A DNA stretch of 64,000 nt from positions 310,001 to 374,000 of the forward strand of contig JBLWGC010000043.1 in the NCBI GenBank assembly GCA_048772705.1, written 5' to 3'. Source of the stretch: Leidyana gryllorum EB-2025a (lineage: Eukaryota > Apicomplexa). This document shows positions 23,101-33,910 of the stretch, one piece after another. The notes beneath the pieces were generated by a model that saw only the letters and a program-made list of their open reading frames with translations, was not told where the DNA came from and searched no databases. The first letter of the stretch is position 1. Each line of letters begins with the position of its first letter. A program made the position numbers and the translations under genes.

Positions 23101-24389
23101 AGCTGAACAGACGGTTGAGCCGCATCGTGGCCGCGGCCGATCAACTGGCCGCATGTGTAACATTGGAAGAATGGACCAATGATGAGTCAGATTTGGCTCA
23201 TTTGCGGCTTTTCAACGCTGCCGACCCGAAACAGCATTTCTGTGAGTGAACATTAGAGAGGCTTTGTCCCCAAACGGCCATATCGCAGCACTTCAACGAT
23301 TCCAATTGCGGAGCTGTCTCCGTTCGTGCACATATACCGCACAAGTGAGTTTGCAACATCTGTCGCTCTATCGATTATCCGCTCGCAGGACTTCCTATTG
23401 TCCAACTGTGTATCAATCGAAGAGTTACAGATTCAATGTATATTGGGAACTGATTGGTGGGAACGTTTCATTGTCGCAAGTCCCGAGTGGAGCATGGAGG
23501 AAATTGGAACAGAAGTTCCCGTGTGTCAAAAGGGAAGCGATGGAGGCGGAGATCCCCAGATGATAGATCTTCGACTCTTGTCGTTCGCTATCGAGTACAT
23601 GGTCGGGCTATGTAGCGTCAAAATGAGTAGCTCCGAAAAGTACGTTCGATAATCACCAGGGCCTCAATACATGTACACACACACATTCAGATACTCGGTC
23701 CGATGTCCGCTGTCGAGCCTCGCTGTCCGCATAAACCCGCAAGAGGTGGCGGAGCGTCCGTCCAAGTTACCGATTCCACCGACGGAGGCTTGTTTGCCGT
23801 TGCGTCCGCGGAAGGAGAGTACAATGAATGAGGATTCAAACGAGAAGAGTCGTAAAGATCTACTGTTACCAGCCTTGACGGTCAAGATTCTCACTCCGAG
23901 AGAAGTCAAATCACCACGGCCGGCTCCAGTTCAAGCTCAACCCCTGATTGATTGGATGAGTGAGAATAACACGGGACAGAAAATTCGTCTGTCTGGAGCT
24001 GCCCGAGGCTCGGAGGCTCTGGAACCTGTGCAGGTCTCGAGCGATCTGCTCCATGTGTTGGTATTACTACATGCGGATGAAACATTGATGGGAGTGCAGA
24101 AGCTTTTCAATCCTCCCCCTCAAACAGCCAACGGTCCGGCTCCAATCCCACTATCAGATGCTCGGCTTCACGAAGGTGGTAAGCTATCGGGAGGGAAGAG
24201 CTGGTTTGAATGTACATTTGTCGTTTAGATCCGAGCCAATGGGCGGCATTCTGGCAGCAGGGGTTGGAGAGCTCAGGTCACGCTGTGGGATTAGCGTACA
24301 GCGGGAGCTGGGGACCTCTACGATGGAACAGTCTGCGAGAACTGGCGCTTGTCTACTCTCAAATCCGTCAGACTCCAGTTCAGGTTTAA
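20152..24389 (+). CDS. Large proline-rich protein, unknown
   Basis: Seven exons: 20152-22472, 22524-22940, 22997-23241, 23289-23344, 23389-23639, 23691-24178 and 24229-24389, all in frame, about 1312 residues. Residues 1-660 are disordered, rich in Pro/Ser/Thr, with an uninterrupted proline run near 270. From about residue 660 the protein becomes structured and carries most of the introns. Segments such as PKGFDPSFDVPKYMEKRR and WWPQELTEADRREIL suggest helical domains. I recognise no family. The final exon was found only by splicing out a 50-base GTAAGC...TTTAG intron, and it yields a Trp-rich C-terminus. The next gene starts 36 bases later. Confidence 0.7.
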
Positions 24390-24425
24390 TGTGAAAATTT
24401 TGAACAGTAAGAATGCCTTCTCAAC

Positions 24426-26318
24426 ATGGAGGCATTCTTGCACGAAGTCAACGGAAATATCGTCCGGGTGCAGAATGAGACCACTGGAGTTACTTGTTCT
24501 GAATGCCATAGCTCACGTCCAGCAGAGGCACTAGAGCTCGAGGGTCAATGGATCTGCTTTACCTGCGGACATACTAATCTACCCGACCTTTTCGCTGATC
24601 CGGGAAACTGGGTGGGAAGTGGAAGACTAAATCTGGCGCGGAATGTCTCAAGCCACGATTGGCACGGCCAATATGTCATGAGGGCTACTCGGAAGATCGG
24701 AAAGTTTGTCGAAAGCCTAATTTCTCGCCACCGCTTACCCATGAGCGCAGAACGAGTCTCCAACCTACTCTTGCAAGTCTTCGCGAGCCGTCGGTATGTA
24801 ACCTCACCGGCTCGTCTGCAGTACCTAACGCTTATATGCTGCTATATTGTATCGAACCAGGACGGCGAGCCCATCCACATTGAGGACTATGTCCGGTTGT
24901 CCGGAGTTCGGCCTTCGTTCTTCCGCCGCCACTTGAGACAAGCCATGGAGGCGCTGGGAATCAAGTCGCTGAGGCCCGCTGATCTCGAGGATATCATAAA
25001 AAACCTCATCAGACGCTACCTGACATGGATCATTGCGGGCTCTCCTGACAGGGACGGCGTCGGCTTAGGTGCACGCGTACCCACTCAGAAACTCAGAAGA
25101 GTATCCACCACTCCCAAACCCCGTAAGACCGCCAAGGAGTCCCCCAAGAATGATACCCCACGAGGGGAAGGTGCCCAGAAACATCCGTCTACCCCAGCGG
25201 CTGCTGAAGGAATACTGACTAAAGGGGAAACTAACAACAATAACGACAAGGATAACGATAAAGATAAGGATGAGGATGAGGATAACGGCAACGGCAACGA
25301 CAATGACACACTGTTGTCTCTCCTGATGGGAGGGAGCAAACCGGAGTCTGCAGAGGCTGCATCTCAGCATGTTGACTATATGGTGGAGGATTACGGAGCT
25401 TTACTGCTGTTCGCAATGTCCTCTGAAGAGGTGGAGGGAACACCCACCGCAACAGCTGTCAGCACCACCCAGGAGGGAGAGGACGAGAGCGATTTTCCGG
25501 ATCTGTTCGAACCAATAGAGGGAGATGAAGCTTATGATCTCCTGACGCCCTCTGTTAGCGAGTTTATGGGGCCCACTGATACCGCCGCTGAGCCGCCATC
25601 GTCCAGGAAACGAAAACGAAGTGTCCCGTCAAAGCAGATTTCTACTTGCGAGTCGTCCGATGTCGCAGTGGCACACGCCGAAGAAGAAGAAGGGGTGTCG
25701 CCCGTTTCTGCGGAGAAGCAGAACGAGCTGTTGGAGAAATTGTTCGAAAACATCGGAACAGACTTGTCGGATGAAGCTTCGCCAGATTTCGGCACTGCAC
25801 TTGATCTCGACCTTTTCCTCGCCGAAGGATCTGAGCAACAAAAGGTCAATCGAACCTATGAGGAATACCAGCCCATCACCGACCGAAAGCTGGCACCCTG
25901 GCCAATGGAAGCTCAAAAGTGGAAAACAAACCAGCTGCTGATGGACAGATGGGTTCAAGTGGCCCAAGGACTGCTCCGGTGTGGCAAAAAGGCTTTAGAG
26001 CCTTACTACGTCAACGGGTCCCAGTTGGAAGTCCAAGCGGGCTTGCGGTTAGGTTCATTCATTCACATCGCAGCCAAACTGGTGGGATTCAAATCAAAGT
26101 GTGCCGAAATGGCTCGCTTCCTGGAGGCAAGCCGCACCGTTTTCTGTCAAGTGTGGATGGGTGTTTTGGACTCATTACTGTCGAGGGCGACTTCTTTGGG
26201 ATTAGCAGGTCCCGATATCTGGCAGGCCACTCTCACAGACCGCAGGAACGTCAAAGGTGCAGTCAGTGTTGCTCTACGCTCATTCCTTCGTACCGAGGAG
26301 GGTATAAACTGGGTGTAA
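24426..26318 (+). CDS. TFIIB/Brf-like transcription factor
   Basis: Intronless, 630 residues. The N-terminus has a zinc ribbon (CSECH...CFTCG, about residues 24-46), followed by a cyclin-like helical region (about 90-200) with the family feel of Brf1, including TLICCYIVSNQDGEP. A long acidic, low-complexity linker follows, including an Asn/Asp/Lys stretch near residues 265-295, and then a second helical region after residue 480. This layout fits a general transcription factor of the TFIIB superfamily (TFIIB, Brf1 or Rrn7/TAF1B), assisting RNA polymerase I or III. Which member it is cannot be settled by eye. Confidence 0.55.
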   Translation: MEAFLHEVNGNIVRVQNETTGVTCSECHSSRPAEALELEGQWICFTCGHTNLPDLFADPGNWVGSGRLNLARNVSSHDWHGQYVMRATRKIGKFVESLISRHRLPMSAERVSNLLLQVFASRRYVTSPARLQYLTLICCYIVSNQDGEPIHIEDYVRLSGVRPSFFRRHLRQAMEALGIKSLRPADLEDIIKNLIRRYLTWIIAGSPDRDGVGLGARVPTQKLRRVSTTPKPRKTAKESPKNDTPRGEGAQKHPSTPAAAEGILTKGETNNNNDKDNDKDKDEDEDNGNGNDNDTLLSLLMGGSKPESAEAASQHVDYMVEDYGALLLFAMSSEEVEGTPTATAVSTTQEGEDESDFPDLFEPIEGDEAYDLLTPSVSEFMGPTDTAAEPPSSRKRKRSVPSKQISTCESSDVAVAHAEEEEGVSPVSAEKQNELLEKLFENIGTDLSDEASPDFGTALDLDLFLAEGSEQQKVNRTYEEYQPITDRKLAPWPMEAQKWKTNQLLMDRWVQVAQGLLRCGKKALEPYYVNGSQLEVQAGLRLGSFIHIAAKLVGFKSKCAEMARFLEASRTVFCQVWMGVLDSLLSRATSLGLAGPDIWQATLTDRRNVKGAVSVALRSFLRTEEGINWV

Positions 26319-26353
26319 CAGGTAGCTAGAATGACCCCTTTTCGTACATATCC

Positions 26354-28188
26354 ATGCTAAACATCTTTTCGCTGGGGAGGTCAAAGTCTACCCCACGACA
26401 AAGCTCAACAATTACAAGTACTGCCTTCGCTAACCGATGGTCGAAGAGAATATGTGAATTGGGATCCGTCGAGCAGGTTGCCGCCTTCCTGCATCTCCTA
26501 AAATCGATAAATCAACCCCCTCAACCCGATGAAGTACGCTCGCCTGCCGAAAGCAGTGTCCTGGAGGTGGAAAACTGGACCGTAACGGCTCTTCTGAGCC
26601 GACTGCTGCAGGAACTGGAGGAGAAAGGGGGCTGCACCTTGGAGGACCTCATCAAGCTCCCCTTCCCTGAAGCCACAGATGCTACGCCACTGTTGCGAAG
26701 GCCAGTACATGTCCCCTTCTGGAGTCTGTTCGGTGCGGCAGGCCTCCTTGATGGGCTCGTAGCACAAGTTATGACTTTGCCATTGGAGGACCGCAATGGG
26801 CAAATCGACCTCGAAGTCGCATTGGCAGAGGTTTTTCTAAATCTGCTCGCAGAGCCGTACAATACCATGGAGACCGGCAGAGAGATCGCCCGATGTATCT
26901 TGACTTGGAATAGCGATGGCACCGTAATGGAGGCCGACTATGTCCCTCTGTGCCTTCTCCTATTCGAACTTCTGCAAATCACCTCCAAGCCTTGGGCTGT
27001 AGATGCAGCTCGCCACCAAGCAAAGCAACTGCGACAAGAAGCCAGCAGCCTCCGCGAACGCCTTCAAAACACTGAGGTGACGGGAACCATTCACACCCCT
27101 CCAGTGGTGACTCCACGGGGCAGTGTGGCGCCCTCGAGCTCCGCCGAAAGCAGCGAAGATGGTGCTGCGTCGAGTGCATATCTACGCATGACCGAATCGC
27201 TCGATCAACAACGGTTACAGATTGATCTGCTTCAACAAATGGCCAATATACTCATCATAGCCGATCGGCTCGAGGCCTGGGCGGCGAAACGGGCTTCGGA
27301 AGATGTGGCTCTGCGAGCCGAGGTCTTCCCACATTGGGTGCAGAAAGTACAGAAAGGGTCGCATTCGTTTCAAAACCTCAAATATCCCAACAGCAAGGAG
27401 ATCGAAGAGGAATGCAAGTCCAACATGAAAACTCAGGAGTGCGCCATTTTGGAGTCTATGGGAGCGCTCAAAATACAGAAACAAGAGGTCACATTGCAGC
27501 GGGAAGCATTAACAAGAAGGGCACAGGAGCTGTCCCAGGAGCTGATGCAGGTCCACAGTAAGATAGTTGAGGTCACAGAGGAGGAAAGAAAGCTGGCCGA
27601 GAAGCTGTGCGTTGAAGTCAGCCGTCTGGATGACATCACTGCCCACGCTGATGACGAATTGAAGGGACGTCTGGCGGCGATCAAAGGTAAAGAGGCTGTT
27701 GCAGCCGATTTCTCCGAGTTAACGAAGCTGAGCACCAAGCTTGACGTCCCACAACCAGCTCCGTGCAGTCCGAGACCCAAATTGCCTCAGAATGCTTCTG
27801 AAAAGCCCGTACATCTCCGCCTTGACCGGGAAGTCTCGGAGACGATCAAACGAATCCTACAGGACGAGTTACCAGAACACTTTACCACCCAACACATGTT
27901 CATACAATATTGCTGTGACAAATTGAGTCATCGCAAAGGTTCGGTGAGTTAACAATGTCAAATCTACTAATCTGTCTGCAGTCAAGTGGACGCCAAAAGT
28001 CGACATTGTATCGGCCTGTGCTCTCCCAAACCTTGCTTGCAATTGATCGTTTGGCAAAACATGCGGAGATGGCATCGTTGCTGATATCTGATAACGAAGA
28101 CGAAGCGAAAGCTTTACGTCAAGTAGCCACTGGGGAGTATCAACGGTGCAAAGCACTAATAGCTGACAACTTGGCGATGATCTTTTGA
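26354..28188 (+). CDS. Coiled-coil protein, unknown
   Basis: Two exons, 26354-27943 and 27982-28188, joined by a 38-base intron, 598 residues. The N-terminal 230 residues are helical (FWSLFGAAGLLDGLV). A Ser-rich linker comes next, then a coiled coil at about residues 340-450 (KQEVTLQREALTRRAQELS), then a helical C-terminus reached through the splice. No catalytic motif. It starts 35 bases after the TFIIB-like stop. It might be a cytoskeletal or ciliary scaffold, but nothing specific supports this. Confidence 0.65.
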
Positions 28189-28274
28189 GTGCGTGTTATT
28201 TATCAACCTATCACACTGTGTTTGTATAACATTCACAGACATCTTTGAGTGTTCAGTACACGCGTCGTGAGCAG

Positions 28275-31200
28275 ATGAAGCTCCAAGTTGTCTTACTGAG
28301 CGTATTTACGCTGTCTCGAGCCGATGGTGAGTACCCGCAGGCCTGCACTTCACATTAAGCTGTTGCTCAGAACATGATTTTTTGAGGCGCTCTATAGCTC
28401 TGGAGAGAGCTCTCGATGCTTACAAAACGAGTCACTCACAGGAGCCAGTACTTGAAGGGCAGACGACCCACAATATAGTCGTTACAGACTTTGAAAATGA
28501 CATGCTGATACCTAGCTTCTTGAAAGGTCCCGCCGCTCATGTGGTTCACGATGAGCAGGGAATGCCAGTCTGGTGGCCATTCGACCGAGGAGTTTGGGAT
28601 ATATTCAGAGCACCCCTCAGTCGGGTGATGCCACGTGTCACCATCTCTTCCGAGTCCAGTGATCCGGTACTAGCGATTCCTGGTGTCACAGCTGTGAACT
28701 TACGCAATTCCCGCGAACTGCAACTGAAACCACCTGCGCTCCTGAAGCCGGTGCCCTTCCTTGGAGCAGCACTGAACCACTTGTCGCAAGAGTTCGGGCA
28801 CATTCCACTTCCGACGTTGGAGTACGTTCCCGGATCTGCCCCAAATCTCTTCAACAAGCCCTGGCTGGGTAGACTGAACCCAGCCTTGCGCTATGCGGGC
28901 AGCCGACCGAAACCGCAAGGGCCCTTCGAGCCTGCAAATGCACCGCCAGTAATCGCTCCGTTGGCAACCGGTCCATTGGTAAGACTAGCACGGACATAGT
29001 CGACATATCCTATATCTTCACTCCAGACTGCACCACGTCCTGTCCAGGAAGTCGTATCTGATGAAGACCGTTACGACTACACGGTCATGGGAGGTGATGG
29101 GGACGAGAACAAGGTGGAGCAAGACTTGGAAGAAGCTTTGAGGAAGTTTGTCATCCAATTGGCTTCGACTGAGCTTCAAAGCGAGCTTGAGAAATTGCCG
29201 ATCCCCGAAGTGGACCCCAGTTTGTACCGGGTTGATTTTTCTGAGACTTTGGCTGACACTGATCAGATACCGCCTGGTTCAAATGTGCTGGCAGACCTGT
29301 TGATTGCTTCTGCTCGGACGCCGTACGATGAGTTGCCCAGTCCGGGCGATCCAATTGACTGGGCCCTCTGGCTTGACATAATCACTCGAGCAGATATCTT
29401 GGCACAAGAGGACTTGCACAGGATTCACTTGATGGCAGAGAAAGAGCTTTTGACTATCGAAGAAGAGGATGCCATTCGAGATCTCCTTTTCCAAGCTATA
29501 GGAGCGCTCCAAATTCGGCAGCAAGTTCGGGAAGTCGCAGCTCAGATGGGTTTCGAGTTAGAAGAGGAGCCGATCTTTGCTCGTGATGCTCTGGTTTCTG
29601 GCGAAGTGTCTGATCGCCCATCGCGGGAGGTTGCGGAAGTGGATCATGATAAGAACGCCTTCACCGATGTGAAGAGGAAGAAGAAAGGAAGTCCCGTCAC
29701 CATCACGGATCCTCAGACTGTCTACGAGCTCACTAAAAACTCTCGCGGAGAAGATCCTGAACATCTGGAAGACTTCGCGGATAAATACCACCTCAATTAC
29801 GACAAGCTGAAAAATCAGCTCGCAGCTCCCAAGAATCAGAGATACTCCGTCCAATCACTCCCGCCATCCATGCCCAATGCGGCTGATCTTAGCAGAGCTG
29901 TATCGAGTAGACATGCCGCAAATGGGGGTCCGGAGTCGAACTTAGGGTCTACTGGTGCGCTCCCAGATGTGTCAAATGTGAGTTTGGGAAGCCTGAACGA
30001 TTCTGCAAATGTGGCACCCAAAATCCCGTCTGCGATCGAAGCCGGAGGAAATCTACCTTCCTCTGCGGGTGCAGCCGAACAGGCTGTCGCTGGCTTAGCA
30101 CCAGCCGAAGTGAACGAGCGGAAGACAGTAGCGGAGCTCGCCCCCGCGGCCGTTGACGGAGGGAAGGCAGTGGCAGAGCTCGCGCCCGGAACGCTTGACG
30201 GAGGAAAGGCTGTGGCAGAGCTTGCGCCGGCGGAAGTTGACGGAGGCAAGGCTGTGGCGGAGCTCACCCCCACGGAGGCTGAAGGAGGGAAGGCAGCAGC
30301 GGAGCTCGCGCCAGGTGTCACAGAAGTCGGCAAGGCTGCTGCTGATCTCACTCCTGCGACGACTGAAGCCTTGGAATCAGCACCGGAAGCTCCCGCCGCT
30401 AATTCTGGGGCACAAAAGGCGGAATCAGACGGGGCTCCGGCCGCTGTTGGCATAGGCAAGGCAGCTTCCGACCTCGCACCTTCAACACTTACGGAGGACG
30501 GACAGAGTACGCCCCACGCAAGCGGCTCGGAGGAGAAAGCGGGAGAATCTGTCGCAGCTGCTGACGCACCGTTGGCGGACACTGCTTCCGAGGGCAAAGT
30601 GGGTACCGCCAAAGACTCAGAAAGCGCCGCCGAACCTTCCTCCAACCACAATGAAGAGGGTAGCCCAGCATCTGAAGCTGCTGCGCCTGTGAGTGGCCCC
30701 GCTGAGACCAGCACAACTACGGCAGCACCTCCTGGAATCGGTGGAGTGATTGGGAAAGTTGGATCGGTCTTGGATCCCTCGAAACTCGATAGCAGCCTCA
30801 AGAAGCTCACCCTCAGTGATACATTCTTCGACGTCCCGTCGGAGAATGGACGTCCACTCACCATAATGTACTTGGACGATGACGATTCGTCCAATACAGA
30901 GGCTGCTACGGATCCAGCTGTTGCGGCTGTTTCTTCCGCCGAATCCACCATACTGTCCACAAAGGACGCCGTAAAAGCTGGAGTTCCTGATGGAGTCTCA
31001 CTCGCAGAGGTTGTGCAGCAGCCATCTGACACAATGCGGATGATGGACGTTAACGAAGAAGAGTTTGAGGAAGCTGTGATTCCCGAGGAACCCATTCTTG
31101 CCAACAGTGTTTGGGTTCAAAAAGGTTTACAGAGTCCAGTGAACGCGAAAACTTCGCTTGTTGATGGAGTCTCCGAGGCAATCGACCGGGCTGCGGTCGC

Positions 31201-31699
31201 CATCGCTTCCTTGGAAGTGAAATCGGCGGAGAAAGTGCCTGTGAGTATCCGGCCCCTCGAAGAGGCGGAAGAGCTTCCACGGCAATCGGCTCAAGTCGTG
31301 AGCGGGCCATCCACCACGTTTATTGAGGATCTACTGTGGGAGCCGGAGACAGTTGTGGAAGGGGTGAAAGGTGTCACATTCGAGGATGATCTAAATGTTT
31401 TGCTAAGTTCTCGTTACCGAGATTATATCGCTGAAGGGTTGAACCCCAATGTGACTCTGACTGAGGCACAACGCCGCGTTATCAGTCAACTGGCTGATCA
31501 AGTGCGGGCAAACCGAAGTCAAAAACGTCCGACCACTGAAGACTGGGATATTCTTTTAGCCGCCCTGTTGGAGCAGGGTACGGTGGATGAGACCGACATA
31601 GTTTCGTTGAAAATGGTCGGAGGTCGCAAGTTGTTTGATTATTTGGTGATGACTGACTTGGCGGAAGGGCTCTTGAGCGCTGCCCTAAGTCTATCTTAA
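28275..31699 (+). CDS. Secreted repeat protein, NPAL-motif family member 1
   Basis: Three exons, 28275-28326, 28371-28978 and 29027-31699, about 1110 residues. The 17-residue first exon encodes a hydrophobic signal peptide (MKLQVVLLSVFTLSRAD). A conserved block near residues 120-205 contains LAIPGVTAVNL and later KPWLGRLNPALRYAG, shared with the next two genes. Then come an acidic helical region, about seven tandem copies of a 14-residue Ala/Glu repeat, a long disordered Ala/Ser/Glu tract, and a more structured C-terminal 250 residues. It is likely exported to the surface or matrix. No known family. Confidence 0.75.
30110..30365 (+). repeat. 42-base coding tandem repeat
   Basis: Approximately six to seven diverging copies of a 42-base unit encoding GGKAVAELAPxxxD-like 14-residue blocks inside the secreted protein. 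Middle copies are nearly identical and edge copies are degenerate, as expected of unequal exchange. Confidence 0.85.
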
Positions 31700-31773
31700 T
31701 AACACAGCGTAGTGTTTGTATACTATATTTCCTATGCTTGCAAGCCTGAGAAGGCAGACATCGATTTCTGTAA

Positions 31774-33631
31774 ATGCGGAGTGTGTTGATCGGCTTTTTG
31801 TTAGGGAGCGGCAGGTAAGTGAGCTCACGCCCGTACGCAACAATATTGGATCAGTGGATACGAGGATGAGATATTGACGAACATCTCGGCCAATGCTGAC
31901 ACGCCTCTCGAGCGGCCCACTCAGGTGGAAGTTGGATTGAATGAGCGGATGGCTGTGGTCAATGACGCGGAAACCAACGCCGAGATCCAAGATGCAGAAA
32001 TTATGGAGGGGATGGCCCATATATATGCAGACGACGAAGCCCCGTATCACTATTATGTCAGTGTTGCCGATCCCAAATGGTCACTGCTCCCTGCTCCTTT
32101 GCTGGCAGGAGATTTGACCTGGTTGGACAAACCGTGGTTGGGAGGCCTGAACCCCCGCGTCTTCGTTGATCGTGCCCGGAGTCGCGTTCAGGCCATGTCC
32201 GGGCCAAACGGGGACTTGGTGACGATTCCCGGGGTCGCTCGGTTCACCCGAGTTCCACTTCGGGAAGACTTTGATCTGCCCAGCCCGGTTCTGGGCGTGC
32301 CATGGAGCCGCGATGAGTATCATAATCCGACGATGCCCACTGTCACTCTGCGAGCTCCCAGTTTCATTCATCCCATTCCTGATCACCCACCGGCTTTACT
32401 GAATCTCCCCCACCGCGGAGGTTTGAATCCAGCGCTCGCATATCGCCCCAAAACGGGTGAAGACGGGGTCCACGAGCAAGCTGAGGTGCCCAACCCAGCG
32501 CCCTTGTCAGAACCCAACCCCCCCTCTCTCGCAGCTGCCACCAGCGAGGACGCTGATCGCGAACATCAACAAGTTGGTGTCTCCAGTGTACCGGATACCG
32601 CTGAGCGCGCGAATGTGGGAGCTCCCATGGAGATCCCGGACGGAACAACGGCAATCAACGAGGGGAGCCGGGCAGAGGATAGCCCCGCCGAAGAGGACAG
32701 CCAGGAGGCCTCCAGTGCCTCTGTCTCCCCCTGGGCGCCGCAGACTTCCGACGAAGGATACGGCAAGAGTGCCCCGAGTCTACTCGAGTCGGATGATGAA
32801 GGAGACTCTGGCAGCCACAAGGCATCCATCAGCGAGTATGGGATGATGCCCGAGAGTCCCCCTCTGCCTCTCGGTGACGATGATGATGATGAGGCTGCCA
32901 AGGCTACTCGTGAGACCCATAACTCGCCTGCACCCGCTTTGCTCGGTCCAGATTTGGCGCTAATCGGGAGAAGGCTGAGTCATCGTCTCCCCATCTATCG
33001 CAGTCCTGTCGATGGGGACGTCCAGCTGGCTCGGCTAATTTTGGATGCAGAAGTTCAGGCGGGCAATACTTATTATCCAGTCCAGGGAGTCTCACTGATT
33101 CCGGCTACACTACGTGTGATCCGAGAGGCGCCCACCAGGCAACTGGGTGGTCTACGGTGGGGTGACTACTTGGAAAATTCACCAACAACTCGATGGGGAA
33201 AGTCGCTGGATTTCCAACGCGGTGAGATGCACACCCCCGCTCCTGAGCTTATGGGACGATTCCGGTGGTTAAGTAACGAGAGATCAGCTGACAGTGGTGT
33301 GGAAGAGTTGGAGCTGACTGATCTGCCCGTTGCGGTACTCGACAGGGGCGCGCAGGATCTAATCTGGGACGAGAGGCCCTCGGAAACTTCACCTTTCAAG
33401 GAGGAGGAGGACCCGGAGGCAGGAGTCACTCGCCAGAGCACCAAGTCACCATTCTTCGTGCATCGGCCATTAGCCCCGGGACAACGACGTCCCACCGATT
33501 CAAAGAGAGCTCCCCTAAAACGTGGAGATTTCGAACGTCAAAAGACGGAGCGGGCCGGCTCTCCGTTTGTTCCCGACTACGCTACACCGATACGCCTTGA
33601 CCCGGCAGGGGCTTTCCGTCCTGTGAAATGA
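31774..33631 (+). CDS. Secreted acidic protein, NPAL-motif family member 2
   Basis: Two exons, 31774-31814 and 31855-33631, 605 residues. The short first exon supplies MRSVLIGFLLGSG, a signal-peptide-like start found only by splicing a 40-base intron. The family block is duplicated in part: KPWLGGLNPRVF near residue 90, TIPGVARF near 125, then LPHRGGLNPALAYRP near residue 190. The middle is Ser/Glu/Asp-rich and disordered, with an acidic run (DDDDDE). The C-terminus is basic and proline-rich. It lies 74 bases after the first family member on the same strand. Role unknown. Confidence 0.72.
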
Positions 33632-33910
33632 GCTTTCGAATATACGAAGGATCTTTCTTTTTGTGCCATTACACTATCCAACTGTAAGCATACTTTATGC
33701 TGAAGCTTTAATGTTGTCATCGACGAGGAGGGGCAGCAGATTGGTTGCAGGAATTGAGGTTAGATCACCTCAACGGAGCTTTTCCTGCGCCTGACTCCTG
33801 ACTAGAGTAACTGATGGGGTGTGTGAAGGTGGACACGGTGTCTGAAGATCAAGGAAAAAGCCCCAAGAAGCAAACAATAAGCCGTGGGGATATTCACTGG
33901 GCCAAAGTAA

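Noticed and set aside
29836-31104. 422-codon minus-strand open frame rich in Ser/Ala
   Set aside because: It mirrors the Ala/Glu repeat coding region of the secreted protein; repeats keep antisense frames open.
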